Assembly (NCBI RefSeq): GCF_029869215.1 | Contig: NZ_JARWPM010000236.1 | Coordinates: 1-64,000 of the forward strand | Length of the DNA: 64,000 nucleotides | Source of the DNA: Nocardia carnea | GTDB lineage: Bacteria; Actinomycetota; Actinomycetes; Mycobacteriales; Mycobacteriaceae | Reading direction: 5' to 3' | In this document: positions 34,798 through 44,720 of the stretch, one piece after another | Position numbering within the stretch: position 1 is the first letter of the stretch | Layout: the number at the start of each line of letters is the position of its first letter | Program-made: the position numbers and the translations under genes | Notes under the pieces: generated by a model | Databases searched by the model: none | Seen by the model: the letters and a program-made list of their open reading frames with translations, nothing else | Told to the model about the DNA's origin: nothing

Positions 34798-35577
34798 TCA
34801 ACCGCCGGAGCCGGCGGAGGAACCACTCTTGAACCCGTCGGCCGATCCCGAGGGCAGCCGCAGGTTGGCATCGGGCACCCCGGTGCCGTTCTCGTCGAGT
34901 AGTCCGTCCTGACCGGCGTACGGACTTTGTCCTGGAGGGGCCTGAATGGTGAGCAGGTATTTCCAGCCGGCGTCGGCCAGTGCCGCCCCGCCGCCGATCA
35001 GCAGGCCCGCGACGCCACCTGCTCCGGCGAAGGCGCCGATGGTGGCAGGCGCAGTGGCCAGGCAGGCGGGCCCCACGAGCAGGCACGAACCCAACCCGAT
35101 TACTGCCCCGATTCCGGCCCCTATCACAGTGCCCGCGAACCCGCCGACGCCGAGATTGCGACCCAGGTCACCGGATAGTTGGTTGAGCGCCAGCTGATCT
35201 TCCATCGGGGAGGCCACCGGCGCTAACCCGGCTCGGTGCACCCCCGTGACATCCGGGCTCAGGGTCAGCGTGCGCTGGTCCGCGGAGATCTGCTGCCCGC
35301 TCCGGAACTGTTGGTTGTTCACGTGGAACGTCAAGGGCAGTTCCGTGAGCATCTCTCCCCGCGCGCCGAGAATCTGCACGGTGCGGCCGTCGGGGCCGGC
35401 GGCGAAGGTCGCCCCATTGAGCTGGGTAACTACCGAACTACCGGCGACTGTGGTGCGAAACTCTGGTGGCAACGGGGGCTGGGACTGTGCGGGAAGCGCC
35501 GTGACGGTGAGCGCGCCGATCGCCGTCAGAGCGGCTACCGCCGTGCGCCGGACCGGTCGGCCGCGTCCGGTGGCCAT
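34798..35577 (-). CDS. Exported glycine-zipper protein, copy 2
   Basis: A 259-residue protein with a signal peptide (VRRTAVAALTAIGALTVTA, cleavage after LPAQSQ). A beta-rich N-terminal half (VVTQLNGATFAAGPDGRTVQ) is followed by RAGLAPVASPMEDQLALNQL and a long Gly/Ala-rich hydrophobic stretch (GGFAGTVIGAGIGAVIGLGS, then GAFAGAGGVAGLLIGGGAAL) able to insert in a membrane. The tail is Gly/Ser-rich. It is paralogous to the gene just upstream, with which it overlaps by one base (TGATG). I recognise the family only as an uncharacterised exported group of Nocardia-like bacteria. A cell-envelope or pore-type role is possible. Confidence 0.75.
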   Translation of the reverse strand: MATGRGRPVRRTAVAALTAIGALTVTALPAQSQPPLPPEFRTTVAGSSVVTQLNGATFAAGPDGRTVQILGARGEMLTELPLTFHVNNQQFRSGQQISADQRTLTLSPDVTGVHRAGLAPVASPMEDQLALNQLSGDLGRNLGVGGFAGTVIGAGIGAVIGLGSCLLVGPACLATAPATIGAFAGAGGVAGLLIGGGAALADAGWKYLLTIQAPPGQSPYAGQDGLLDENGTGVPDANLRLPSGSADGFKSGSSAGSGG

Positions 35578-36299
35578 CACTGCGGTGTTCCCGGTGCCGG
35601 AGGGCCCCCTGGCTTGCCCTGTGTCTGCTCGGCATATTTGCTCGTTCCGGGCGGAGCGTTGAGCGTGGTGACGTATTCGAACGCGGCCGCGGCGGCGGTG
35701 GGGCCGCCGGCGATGATCAGCCCGGCGATTCCGCCGACCCCAGCGGTGAGGCTCATGATGGGCAGCACTGCGACGATACAACCGAGGCTAAGGGCCACAC
35801 ACGCGGCGCCGGAAAGCACTATGCCTACTCCGATTCCCGCGATCGCGCCGATCGCGGTGCCGACCAGCGTGCCGAGGGATGTGCTGATACTGACGGCATT
35901 GATGAGGTCATTCATCGCCAGCTGGTTCTCGAGCGGTGAGGCCACGGGACGCAGCGCTGCCCGGTTCAGTCCGCTGGTGTCGGGCGTAATCGTCAGCGTA
36001 CGGCCGTCGTCGGAGATCTCTTGCCGGAGCGCAAGCCGTTGTCCGTCCAGTGAGTAGGCCAGTGGGAGGGTATCCACGACCTCACCGGCGGTGTTGCGGA
36101 CCGCGACGGAGGCGTCGGCGTGCTGCAGAGAGAAGGTGCCCTGGTCGAGGGTGGTGACCACCGATTTGTCGACCAGAGCGGCCTGGTAGGCCACCGCCGC
36201 CGGCGGGGTGGGATTCGGGTCGGCGGATGCGGTGGACATGCCCACCACAACGGCCGTGGCCGCCAGTGCGGCGGTGAAAGTCGAACGGCAAATTCTCAT
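35577..36299 (-). CDS. Exported glycine-zipper protein, copy 1
   Basis: A 240-residue protein with signal peptide (FTAALAATAVVVGMSTASA). Its plan matches the next gene: VVTTLDQGTFSLQHADASVA, then LALRQEISDDGRTLTITPDT, RAALRPVASPLENQLAMNDL and a hydrophobic Gly/Ala block (LGTLVGTAIGAIAGIGVGIV). Both proteins end the block with VTTLNAPPGTSKYAEQ / LTIQAPPGQSPYAGQ. The pair is the product of a tandem duplication and is probably made together. Two CTAGCACG-type operator copies lie 59-109 bases upstream, hinting at control by the sugar-island LacI protein. Function unknown. Confidence 0.75.
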   Translation of the reverse strand: MRICRSTFTAALAATAVVVGMSTASADPNPTPPAAVAYQAALVDKSVVTTLDQGTFSLQHADASVAVRNTAGEVVDTLPLAYSLDGQRLALRQEISDDGRTLTITPDTSGLNRAALRPVASPLENQLAMNDLINAVSISTSLGTLVGTAIGAIAGIGVGIVLSGAACVALSLGCIVAVLPIMSLTAGVGGIAGLIIAGGPTAAAAAFEYVTTLNAPPGTSKYAEQTQGKPGGPPAPGTPQ

Positions 36300-36357
36300 C
36301 GAACTTCCTCATCGAAGTGGTACGCATCACTGCCTGGCAGCAGTGAGATGTGCGTCA

Positions 36358-36408
36358 CTAGCACGAGGCAGTACCGTATCGCACAATGCGGACGCTGTCA
36401 CGTGCTAG
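36358..36408. promoter_or_regulatory. Two LacI-type operator copies upstream of the glycine-zipper pair
   Basis: CTAGCACGAGGCAG (36358-36371) and, inverted, CTGTCACGTGCTAG (36395-36408). They lie in the 373-base divergent gap between the exported pair and the second GH3 gene. The rest of that gap shows no gene. Confidence 0.6.
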
Positions 36409-36636
36409 TCGCGGCCTTCGCTCGTGGGTGTACTTCCGCCGGGGCGCTGCGGCGGGACTTTCCGCCGACGCGGGCTGCGGCCTCTCGAATTCGTGGTGGG
36501 TGTTCGCCACGGTCCCCGTGGCTCGTGCGCTCGGTTCGAGCGTTACGGGCGATGTCGAATCATTCGGGGCTACTGCTGCAGGATGTTTGTGCCGTCGGGT
36601 GGAAAGCCCTGTCGGGCCGCGGGGGTTTGCTACGGT

Positions 36637-36654
36637 GACTAGCACGAGCTAGTC
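36637..36654. promoter_or_regulatory. Best LacI-type operator, upstream of the GH3-GPH-GH78 operon
   Basis: GACTAGC (36637-36643) and GCTAGTC (36648-36654) flank ACGA, an almost perfect 18-base palindrome, 18 bases before the GH3 ATG at 36673. This is the strongest of the five copies and is in the right place for repression. Confidence 0.75.
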
Positions 36655-36672
36655 GAGAGGATTCGAACCTTC

Positions 36673-39069
36673 ATGGACAAGACCGAAGAGGCGGCCACCG
36701 CGCCAGCCCTGACCCTCGCGCAGAAGATCGCGGTGGGCTCCGGAGCATCGTTTTGGCGGACCCGCTCGGTGCCGGGGGTCCGTTCGCTGATGCTCGCCGA
36801 TGGTCCCCACGGATTGCGAGCCCAGGGGGAGCAGGAGGATCATCTGGGTATCGGGCCGAGCCGGCCGGCGACATGTTTTCCGACCGCAGGTGCTCTCGGC
36901 TCCTCGTGGGATGTCGATCTGCTTGCCGCAGTGGGCGCCGCGATCGGTGCCGAGGCGGTCGACCAGAATGTCGATGTCGTGCTCGGCCCCGGTGTAAACA
37001 TGAAGCGAAACCCGTTGTGTGGCCGCAACTTCGAATACTTCAGCGAAGATCCTTTACTAGCGGGCAAGCTGGCGGCCTCGTGGATCCGCGGGGTGCAGTC
37101 GTCCGGCCCCGGCACTTCCCTCAAACATTTCGCCTTGAACAATCAGGAAACCGGCCGTATGACGACCGACGTGCGGGTGGACGACCGTGCACTGCACGAG
37201 TACTACTTGCCTGCCTTCGAGATCGCTGTGAAAGAGGCCGAGCCCACTACGGTCATGAGCGCCTACAACCGGGTGGAAGGCGTGTACTGCAGCGAAAATG
37301 AGCGGCTCATCACCGAGATCCTGCGTTGTCGGTGGGGGTTTCGCGGGGCGGTCGTCACCGATTGGGGTGCGATGAACGACCGGGTGGCCGCCTATGCAGC
37401 GGGTGTCGACCTGGAGATGCCCGGTATCGGTGGCGTTTCCGATGCCGAAGTGCATGATGCGGTTACCGCGGGACGGTTGAACGAACAGCTTATCGACGAG
37501 TCGGTGGAGCGGATGCGCCAGCTTGCGGTCCGCACCGTGGGCCGCAGCCGTTCCGCACCCGGCGACCTCTACGAACGGCACCACGCTCTGGCTCGCCGGG
37601 CAGCCACCGAGTGCGGCGTGCTGCTGAAGAACGAGAATCATCGGCTTCCACTGGCTCCGGGCATCCGGGTGGCACTGCTGGGCGAACTTGCCGAGCAACC
37701 CCGGTATCAGGGCGCCGGCTCCTCCCGAGTCACGCCGACTCGGGTAACCCGGATGCGCGAGAGTATCGCCGAACACGCCGAAGTCGTATACGCGGCAGGC
37801 TACCGGGCGTTGTCGGAGGAACACGACGCGGCGTTGCTGGCCGAGGCCGTGCAGCTGGCGGAGTCCGCGGAAGTCGTCATCGTCTGCGCCGGACTCACCG
37901 AGATCTCCGAGAGCGAGGGTTTCGATCGCGAACATATGCGTATTCCGGCCGGCCAGCGCGCCCTGCTGGACGCGTTGGCTCATCTTTCGGACCGCGTTGT
38001 CGTAGTTCTCATGGGAGGCAGTCCCGTCGAGATGCCGTGGGAAGCGAGCGCCGCGGCAATATTGCATATGCAGCTCGCGGGCCAGGCGGGCGCGGCGGGC
38101 GCGGCGGATCTGCTCTTCGGCACGGTGAATCCGTCCGGCAAGCTCGCGGAGAGCTATCCACTCCGCTACCGCGATGTCGTCAGCAGCGGATACTTCGGCG
38201 TGCGCCCTGAGCAGTCGCCGTACCTGGAGAGCATGTACTGCGGATATCGGTACTTCGACAGTGCGAAGGTACCGGTTCGGTATCCCTTCGGGTTCGGGCT
38301 GTCCTACACGGCATTCGAGTATTCCGGGCTGAGGGTGACGACCCACAGCGACCACCGCGTAGATGTCGTATTCACTGTGACCAACACCGGTGACCGAGAG
38401 GGGGCCGAAGTGGTCCAGCTCTACGTGTCGCCGCGTACCGGCGGTGTCCACCGGCCGGCACAGGAACTACGGGCATTCGCCAAGGTTGCGGTAGCGGCCG
38501 GTTCGGCCCGGGAAGTTTCCCTGCACCTGGACCGGCGCGCATTCGCGCACTTCGACCCGACCGGCCAGGACTGGGTTGTGGAGCGGGGCGAGTACGAATT
38601 GCGCGTCGCGGCCAGTTCGCGGGATATCCGGCTCACCGAGGTGGTGCAAGTATCGGGCGTGGAGCCGCGGCCGTCGACAGCGGCCGAGTGGTATCAACGT
38701 CCGGCCGGAGCACCGACACTCACGGACTTCCTCACGGTGCACGAGCCGTTTCCGCCGGTCTCCTCCCCTCGCAGAGGGGCCTTCGACCTCGGCAGCTCGC
38801 TCTTCGACCTGAAGGACGCCAGTCTTGCATGCCGCATCCTGTTCCGTGGGGTGGAGCGCACAGTCGCCCGGCGCGCCGGCCGCCGTGTCGACTACGACGA
38901 TGTGCATTTCAGAATGCAGATGCACTCCGCCGCAGGGCTGCCCCTGCGCAACATGGCACGAATGAGTCAGGGGACGATGTCACCACGCCTCGCCCAATTC
39001 TTTGTCGACAGTGCGAACGGACACACAGTGCGCGGATTGTGGTCCCTGCTGCGGGGCGGCCCGGCGTGA
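36673..39069 (+). CDS. GH3 beta-glucosidase
   Basis: A 798-residue GH3 enzyme with no signal peptide. The barrel has [12 protein letters not shown] near 40, [20 protein letters not shown] (~105-124), [14 protein letters not shown] near 149 and nucleophile Asp230 in [11 protein letters not shown]. The sandwich domain carries [18 protein letters not shown] near 410, and [15 protein letters not shown] near 537 leads into an FnIII-like domain. A ~130-residue C-terminal extension (after residue ~665) is beyond the usual GH3 end and resembles nothing I recognise. It overlaps the sugar permease gene by four bases (GTGA), so import and intracellular hydrolysis are coupled. Confidence 0.9.
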   Translation: MDKTEEAATAPALTLAQKIAVGSGASFWRTRSVPGVRSLMLADGPHGLRAQGEQEDHLGIGPSRPATCFPTAGALGSSWDVDLLAAVGAAIGAEAVDQNVDVVLGPGVNMKRNPLCGRNFEYFSEDPLLAGKLAASWIRGVQSSGPGTSLKHFALNNQETGRMTTDVRVDDRALHEYYLPAFEIAVKEAEPTTVMSAYNRVEGVYCSENERLITEILRCRWGFRGAVVTDWGAMNDRVAAYAAGVDLEMPGIGGVSDAEVHDAVTAGRLNEQLIDESVERMRQLAVRTVGRSRSAPGDLYERHHALARRAATECGVLLKNENHRLPLAPGIRVALLGELAEQPRYQGAGSSRVTPTRVTRMRESIAEHAEVVYAAGYRALSEEHDAALLAEAVQLAESAEVVIVCAGLTEISESEGFDREHMRIPAGQRALLDALAHLSDRVVVVLMGGSPVEMPWEASAAAILHMQLAGQAGAAGAADLLFGTVNPSGKLAESYPLRYRDVVSSGYFGVRPEQSPYLESMYCGYRYFDSAKVPVRYPFGFGLSYTAFEYSGLRVTTHSDHRVDVVFTVTNTGDREGAEVVQLYVSPRTGGVHRPAQELRAFAKVAVAAGSAREVSLHLDRRAFAHFDPTGQDWVVERGEYELRVAASSRDIRLTEVVQVSGVEPRPSTAAEWYQRPAGAPTLTDFLTVHEPFPPVSSPRRGAFDLGSSLFDLKDASLACRILFRGVERTVARRAGRRVDYDDVHFRMQMHSAAGLPLRNMARMSQGTMSPRLAQFFVDSANGHTVRGLWSLLRGGPA

Positions 39070-40568
39070 GTTCCCGATCGGCGGGTACGCGGCCACCCGC
39101 TCCGTCCGGTGCGATGGGCGGGTTCTTGCAGTCCCCGCTGTGGGATTCGCGGGTGCGGTCTCGGGACGTGGGGCGCTCCGAGGCGTGGATCGGCTACCTG
39201 CTGGGACCGGCCGGGGCGCTGCTTCTCAACGCTGTGCTGGCCACCTATCTCAACGTCTACTACACCGACGTGCTGGGGTTGACCTCCGTCTGGGGTGGCA
39301 CATTCCTCGTTGTCCTTCCGGTGCTCGCACGAGTGGTCGATGTGCTGACCAACCTCGCGATGGGTTATTTCATCGACCGGACTCGCACGCCGCAGGGCAA
39401 AGCGCGTCCGTACCTACTGTTGAGTGCACCGCTGCTGATGCTCACGGCGATCCTGCTTTTCACGGTCCCCCGAGCCGGAGAAACCGTGCAGGTGATCTGG
39501 ATCTTCGTCTCCTACAACCTGTTCTATGCACTGGCATACACGCTGTTCAGCATGAGCCATGGCCTAATGGTGCCATTGTCGACGAGGAACATGGAGCAAC
39601 GCGGCAAGCTCTCGGTCTTCGTCCAGATTTCCACAATCGCGGTTTCGGGCATCTTCGTGGCGCTCGTTTTCCCGGCGGTGATCTTGCCGGTGATCGGCAT
39701 CGACCAGGGCCGGTGGATCGCGGTGATGAGCGTGTTCGCGATCCTTGCACTTCCACTCACCCTGCTGCAGTACTACTTCACCAAAGAACGAATCAGTGAG
39801 GAACAGGACTCCGGCGAGGAGCCGATCGGGTACGCGCGGCAGTGGCGGGCGATCGTAGGCAGCCGCTATCTCGTTGTCCTGTTTGCGGTCGTGCTCCTGA
39901 ACACCTTCACCCTCGGCGTGCAGAACATCGCGCTGGTCTACTACAGCAACTTCGTGCTCGGCACCTACAACGACGGATCTACCCAAGCATTATTGGCCGT
40001 GATCGGCGGACTGCCCATGGGGATCGGGATCTTCGTGGTGTGGCCGTTGGCAAAACGACTGGGCAAACGCAACATCACCAGCGCCGGCGTCGTCCTCACG
40101 CTCCTGGGCAGCGCGATATGCCTGATCGATCCACACGATATGGCGACCGTGCTCGTCGGACAGTTCGTGAAGAATGTGGGTAGTCTGCCGATGGCCTATG
40201 TACTGCTAGCCCTGTTCGCGGACACTCTCGACGACCTCGAATGGCGCAACGGCTTCCGGCCCGACGGGGTGGCCATGTCGGTGTTCAGCACCATCAGTAT
40301 CGGTGTGGTCGGGCTCAGCACCGGTCTGTTCAACGGGCTGCTGGCCGGTGTCGGATACTCCGCACCTCATGTCGGCGAAACGGGGGAGCTGATCAGTCGG
40401 CAGTCTCCGGAGGTCCAAGACATGATCACCTTCGCGTTCCTCGGACTCGGCATCGTCACCGGTGTCATCATGCTCGCCCTGCTGGCTTTGCTGAACGTGG
40501 AAAAAGGACTGCCCGAGAAGCAGTCCGAGATCGCCGCCCGGCATCCGGACCGAAACGAAAGTGAGTAG
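39066..40568 (+). CDS. GPH/MelB-type glycoside-cation symporter
   Basis: A 500-residue membrane protein starting at GTG 39066 within the GH3 stop. About 12 helices. Features: [20 protein letters not shown], the MelB-like loop [20 protein letters not shown] then [17 protein letters not shown] near 100, [20 protein letters not shown] near 150 and a second-half [20 protein letters not shown] near 390. Such symporters import glycosides or oligosaccharides with Na+ or H+. Between an intracellular GH3 and a GH78, it is the obvious entry route for a rhamnose- and glucose-containing plant glycoside. Confidence 0.88.
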   Translation: MSSRSAGTRPPAPSGAMGGFLQSPLWDSRVRSRDVGRSEAWIGYLLGPAGALLLNAVLATYLNVYYTDVLGLTSVWGGTFLVVLPVLARVVDVLTNLAMGYFIDRTRTPQGKARPYLLLSAPLLMLTAILLFTVPRAGETVQVIWIFVSYNLFYALAYTLFSMSHGLMVPLSTRNMEQRGKLSVFVQISTIAVSGIFVALVFPAVILPVIGIDQGRWIAVMSVFAILALPLTLLQYYFTKERISEEQDSGEEPIGYARQWRAIVGSRYLVVLFAVVLLNTFTLGVQNIALVYYSNFVLGTYNDGSTQALLAVIGGLPMGIGIFVVWPLAKRLGKRNITSAGVVLTLLGSAICLIDPHDMATVLVGQFVKNVGSLPMAYVLLALFADTLDDLEWRNGFRPDGVAMSVFSTISIGVVGLSTGLFNGLLAGVGYSAPHVGETGELISRQSPEVQDMITFAFLGLGIVTGVIMLALLALLNVEKGLPEKQSEIAARHPDRNESE

Positions 40569-40593
40569 ATATGTCCAACATCGAGGTGATCAA

Positions 40594-43095
40594 ATGACGA
40601 CCGCGTCCTCAGTGGGCCGGCCGGGTGTCTTCGTGACGCCGGATTTCGATCTTGGCGAGGCAGGGCCCGCGCCGTACTTCCGCCGCGAGTTCGACGTCGC
40701 GCACCGGCCGGAGCGTGCGATCCTTCGTGTGACGGCCATCGGTCTGGTCGAACCGCATCTCAACGGCGCTCGGGTGGGCGATGAGGTGCTGGCTCCCGGA
40801 TGGACCGCCTATCGCCATCGTGTGCAGGTCTGCACCTATGACGTCACGGACCTCATCGAGCCCGGAAAGAATGTGGTCGGTGCGGTCGTCGGCGAGGGCT
40901 GGGCGGTCGGCCGGGTCGGATACGACGGACGGAACCACCACTACGCCGACCGGCCGGCCCTATTCCTCGAACTGGAACTCGACCACGGTGGGCACCGCGA
41001 GATCATCGCTACCGGTCCGGAATTCACAGCCGCCACCGGTGCGGTGACAGCCCATAGCCTCTACGACGGCGAGACCCACGATGCCCGGCTCGAACCGAGC
41101 GGTTGGAGCACACCCGGATTCGACGCCAGTGGCTGGCATCCGGTGACCGTCTTCGACTGGAGTACCGACACACTGGTCGACCCCATCGGTCCGCCGATCC
41201 GCCGGATCCAGCAGCTCGCGCCGGTATCGGTGACAGCCCGTCCAGGCGACCGCTACATCGTCGACTTCGGCCGGATCGTCACCGGTTGGACACGGCTCAC
41301 CGTAGAGGGTGCGACGGGAACAACGGTCACACTCCGGCACGCCGAGGTGCTGCGCGACGGCGAAATCGACACCGCCACATTGCGGACCGCGCGGGCCACC
41401 GACCGCTACGTTCTGCGGGGGGAGGGCATGGAGACGTGGGAACCACGCTTCACTTTTCACGGTTTCCGCTACGTCGAGGTCGACGGATGGCCCGGTGAGC
41501 TCGGGCCGGAATCGCTGGTGGCGGTCGTTGTGCACAGCGAGATGATCCGGACCGGCTGGCTGGAGACCTCCGACGAGCAAGTGAACCGCTTGTACTCCAA
41601 CGTGGTGTGGTCGATGCGGGGCAACTTCGTCGGGGTCCCCACCGACTGCCCGCAACGTGACGAACGGCTCGGCTGGACCGGTGATATCCACGCTTTCGCG
41701 CCGGTGGCCGCCTTCCTGTACGACGTGCGCGGCGTGCTCGGATCGTGGCTCGCGGATCTGGCAGCCGAGCAAGCGCATCAGGGGGAGGTCCCGTTCGTGG
41801 TTCCGGACGTGCTCGATACTCGTTCGCCGCAGACGGCACTGTGGGGTGACGCCGCAGTCGGGGTGCCCTGGGCACTGTATTGGGAGTACGGCGAGGTAGA
41901 GATCCTGCGGCGCGCGTACCCCTCGATGACGATGTACGTGCGCGACGTGGCGGGACGCTTGGATGCGAACGACCTGTGGAGTTCGGGATTCCAGTTCGGT
42001 GACTGGCTCGACCCAGACGCCCCGGAGGATCGCCCTTCCGAAGCGAAAACCGACCGGCACCTTGTCGCGCAGGCATACTTCTGCAGGGCCGCCGGGCAAA
42101 TGGCGCGCACCGCCCGGATTCTCGGCTTCGATGCCGACGCCACGGAGTTCGAGGAGCTCGCCGCCCGAGTCCGGGCCGCTTTCCGGCGCGAGTACGTCAC
42201 CACGTCCGGGAGGGTTGTCGGCGAGACAGCGACTGCCTACGCGCTGGCTGTCGCTTTCGAACTCCTCGACGCGGATCAGCTCGGCCGCGCCGGCCACCGG
42301 CTCGCCGAGATCTCCGCGCGGAACGGATACCGGATCTCCACCGGCTTCGCAGGTACACCACACGTACTACCGGCCCTGACCACGGCCGGACGGGCAGAGG
42401 ACGCGTATCGCACCTTCCTGCAGACCGAACTGCCGTCGTTCCTGTATCCGGTGACCATGGGCGCCACGACGATCTGGGAGCGGTGGGATGCCATCCGCCC
42501 TGATGGCAGCCTGAACCCCTCCGGGATGACCTCGCTCAACCACTACGCCTACGGCGCCGTCGCCGACTGGATGCACCGGACCGTGGGCGGGCTCGTAGCC
42601 GTCGCACCCGGATACCGCGCGGTGCGAATCGCACCACTGCCCGGCGGTGACCTTACGCATGCGACCCTGACCCACGACACCGCCCACGGGCGCTTCCGGG
42701 TCGCCTGGCGGATCTCCGACGGTGTGATGTCCGTAGCGGTAACCATCCCGGACGGAGTCGATGCGACAGTGGTGCTGCCACATGATCCCGAGGGCCGGGT
42801 CGTGACCGTGGACGGGGGCGAACATCGGTGGGAATACAGCCTGCCACAGGCCCCCGATGCACCCGGATACACGATGGATACCCCGCTGCGGACTCTGGCC
42901 GACGACTCGCAAGTGTGGGCCGCCCTGACAACAGTGTTCGGTAAGCACTTCCCGGGCGTGCCGATCGATGGCAAGGCTCCCGAAGCCGCGGCGATCTCCC
43001 TGAACACGTTGCTCGAGTATGTCCCGGGTGCCTCGGCGGAACTGCAGGCCGATCTCGTGGCGGCGCTCGGTCCCGGTGCCGGCGGGAGCCAGTGA
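40594..43095 (+). CDS. GH78 alpha-L-rhamnosidase
   Basis: An 833-residue protein; ATG 40594 has GAGGTGATC upstream. N-terminal beta-domains (ILRVTAIGLVEPHLNGARVG near 43, PGWTAYRHRVQVCTYDVTDL near 68) are followed by a core with VPTDCPQRDERLGWTGDIHA (349-368), the GH78 acid-motif region, FGDWLDPDAPEDRP near 477 and GATTIWERWDAIRPDGSLNP near 625. It cleaves terminal alpha-L-rhamnose from glycosides. No leader is present, so it works in the cytosol on imported substrate. The C-terminal ~80 residues after the usual end (DTPLRTLADDSQVWAALTTV) form a small extra domain that may aid oligomerisation. Confidence 0.92.
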   Translation: MTTASSVGRPGVFVTPDFDLGEAGPAPYFRREFDVAHRPERAILRVTAIGLVEPHLNGARVGDEVLAPGWTAYRHRVQVCTYDVTDLIEPGKNVVGAVVGEGWAVGRVGYDGRNHHYADRPALFLELELDHGGHREIIATGPEFTAATGAVTAHSLYDGETHDARLEPSGWSTPGFDASGWHPVTVFDWSTDTLVDPIGPPIRRIQQLAPVSVTARPGDRYIVDFGRIVTGWTRLTVEGATGTTVTLRHAEVLRDGEIDTATLRTARATDRYVLRGEGMETWEPRFTFHGFRYVEVDGWPGELGPESLVAVVVHSEMIRTGWLETSDEQVNRLYSNVVWSMRGNFVGVPTDCPQRDERLGWTGDIHAFAPVAAFLYDVRGVLGSWLADLAAEQAHQGEVPFVVPDVLDTRSPQTALWGDAAVGVPWALYWEYGEVEILRRAYPSMTMYVRDVAGRLDANDLWSSGFQFGDWLDPDAPEDRPSEAKTDRHLVAQAYFCRAAGQMARTARILGFDADATEFEELAARVRAAFRREYVTTSGRVVGETATAYALAVAFELLDADQLGRAGHRLAEISARNGYRISTGFAGTPHVLPALTTAGRAEDAYRTFLQTELPSFLYPVTMGATTIWERWDAIRPDGSLNPSGMTSLNHYAYGAVADWMHRTVGGLVAVAPGYRAVRIAPLPGGDLTHATLTHDTAHGRFRVAWRISDGVMSVAVTIPDGVDATVVLPHDPEGRVVTVDGGEHRWEYSLPQAPDAPGYTMDTPLRTLADDSQVWAALTTVFGKHFPGVPIDGKAPEAAAISLNTLLEYVPGASAELQADLVAALGPGAGGSQ

Positions 43096-43197
43096 TACCC
43101 GCAGACCGACAGCTAACTCTCGCCCGAAGAACCCGCGTTAATCGGCAGAAGCCTGATTTGCCGACGTAACAGCAGGCCACGCCGAGGGGCGATGCTA

Positions 43198-43211
43198 TCT
43201 GCACGTGCTAG
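43198..43211. promoter_or_regulatory. LacI-type operator at the lacI-family gene's own promoter
   Basis: TCTGCACGTGCTAG, that is CTAGCACG inverted plus a degenerate second half, 53-66 bases before the regulator ATG at 43264. It suggests autoregulation. Confidence 0.6.
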
Positions 43212-43263
43212 TGTCCGGAAGGCTGGATCGTGTGACCATCCGGTGCTTCGGGAGGTATTCGGA

Positions 43264-44244
43264 ATGCCGACGACCAAAAAACGTGTGACCGCCGCCGATG
43301 TGGCCCGGTCGTTGGGTCTTTCGCGTGCCACCGTCGGTTTCGTTTTGAACAACACGCCGGGACAGACCATTCCGGAGGCCACCCGCCGGCGTGTGCTCGC
43401 CGAGGCCGAACGACTCGGTTACCGGCCGAACGCGGCGGCCCAGGCGCTGCGGCGAGGCAGCACCCGGCTGGTGATGCTGCTGCAACCGGACTGGCCGGTC
43501 GAGACCAGCATGTCCGAGTTCTTCGAGGAGGTCTCCTACCACCTCGAGCGAGCCGGATATACGCTCGTGCCCTACACGCGCCGGGTGGGTGACCGGGCGC
43601 GGCCGCTGTGGGAGGCGCTGCATCCCGACGTGATAATCGGGCTCGGGGAGCTCGACGAGGCCGAAGTGCGCTCGGCATACGAGAGTGGGGTGCGTACGGT
43701 TGTCACCGCGCCGCTCGAAGCATCGGCGGCGGTGGCTGCCGCCGGAGCCGGTCACCAGGTCAGGCACCTGCACGAGCGAGGGCATCGTCGGCTGGCCTAC
43801 GCGCTTCCGGACGACCCGCGCCTGGCCGACTTGGCGGCGACCCGTCTCGCTGCCGCACGGGAAACGGCGCGTGACCTCGGCCTGCAGCTTCCGGATGCCC
43901 GGCAGGTCGGTAAAGCGGGTGAGGGTTCGGCTGCCCATGCGGTCGAACACTGGCGGGACAACGGAATCACCGGGGTGATCGCGTACAACGACTACACCGC
44001 CGCGTTGGTCGCTGGAGCCGCCTTTCGCGCGGGGATCGGCGTGCCGGCCCCACTGGCAGTGATCGGACACGACGACACCCGGTTCGGTGAGGTGTTCGTC
44101 CCCGCGCTGTCGAGCGTGCGCATGGAAATGGGTGGGCTTGCCCGCTATGTCGCCGAGCTTGCGCTGCACGGCGCCGGGTACAGGACAACGGCTCCACAGC
44201 CCGTTACGCCGGGGTTCACCGTTGTCCACCGCGAATCCACTTGA
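43264..44244 (+). CDS. LacI-family repressor of the glycoside island
   Basis: A 326-residue protein; ATG 43264 follows GGAGG, while a longer reading from 43192 would put the operator inside the gene. The helix-turn-helix VTAADVARSLGLSRATVGFV (~8-27) is followed by the hinge GYRPNAAAQALRRGSTR. The periplasmic-binding-protein-like domain ends with VIGHDDTRFGEVFVPALSSV and RMEMGGLARYVAELAL. The sensor likely binds a sugar freed by the GH3/GH78 enzymes. Recurrent CTAGCACG sites at the xylA, glycine-zipper, GH3 and its own promoters make it the probable regulator of the whole island (inference). Confidence 0.9.
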   Translation: MPTTKKRVTAADVARSLGLSRATVGFVLNNTPGQTIPEATRRRVLAEAERLGYRPNAAAQALRRGSTRLVMLLQPDWPVETSMSEFFEEVSYHLERAGYTLVPYTRRVGDRARPLWEALHPDVIIGLGELDEAEVRSAYESGVRTVVTAPLEASAAVAAAGAGHQVRHLHERGHRRLAYALPDDPRLADLAATRLAAARETARDLGLQLPDARQVGKAGEGSAAHAVEHWRDNGITGVIAYNDYTAALVAGAAFRAGIGVPAPLAVIGHDDTRFGEVFVPALSSVRMEMGGLARYVAELALHGAGYRTTAPQPVTPGFTVVHREST

Positions 44245-44720
44245 GTCGCGTTGCGGCGGGCAATCATCCTCAAAGTGCGGTCGACCCCGACTGCGATCGC
44301 GGGTGTTGGGCGTTGCTACCCGGCAGCCGGTCGGGCGGTGGCGGTGACTCGACATCGCCTCGTCCACCGATTACAGGTGATGTAAAACGCTCATAGCAGG
44401 TTGGCGCGGCGGCTTTTACTAGGAAGTGCCGACCGAAGACGCTGATATCCATACCTGGTTAGCGGCTCCTGCGGCACCGACAACGACGAAATCGTCGATA
44501 TCATGCTCTTGCGCTTCATTTGACCGGGGATCGGGAAGATGCATGCGCGTGGGTCGCCGATGGAGATCAGGGCGGCCAACCGGTGATGCCATGTACCCCG
44601 TACCTCTGCTCGCGCCGCAACCGAAGCGATACACGAGCTGGATCCATCCATCGTTCAATGTCTCCGCGAAGTCGGCCATCGTTCCGATCCTGCACGTGGA
44701 GACGATACTGCTGGCGGCGC
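44245..44720. other. Gap after the LacI gene, possible flavoprotein fragment
   Basis: About 476 bases with no intact gene. On the minus strand 44458-44502 reads DIDDFVVVGAAGAA, resembling the dinucleotide-binding start of an FAD oxidoreductase, but it is not continued and its order relative to the truncated flavoprotein next door is wrong for a single gene. Probably degraded DNA at the edge of the insertion-sequence zone. Confidence 0.35.
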
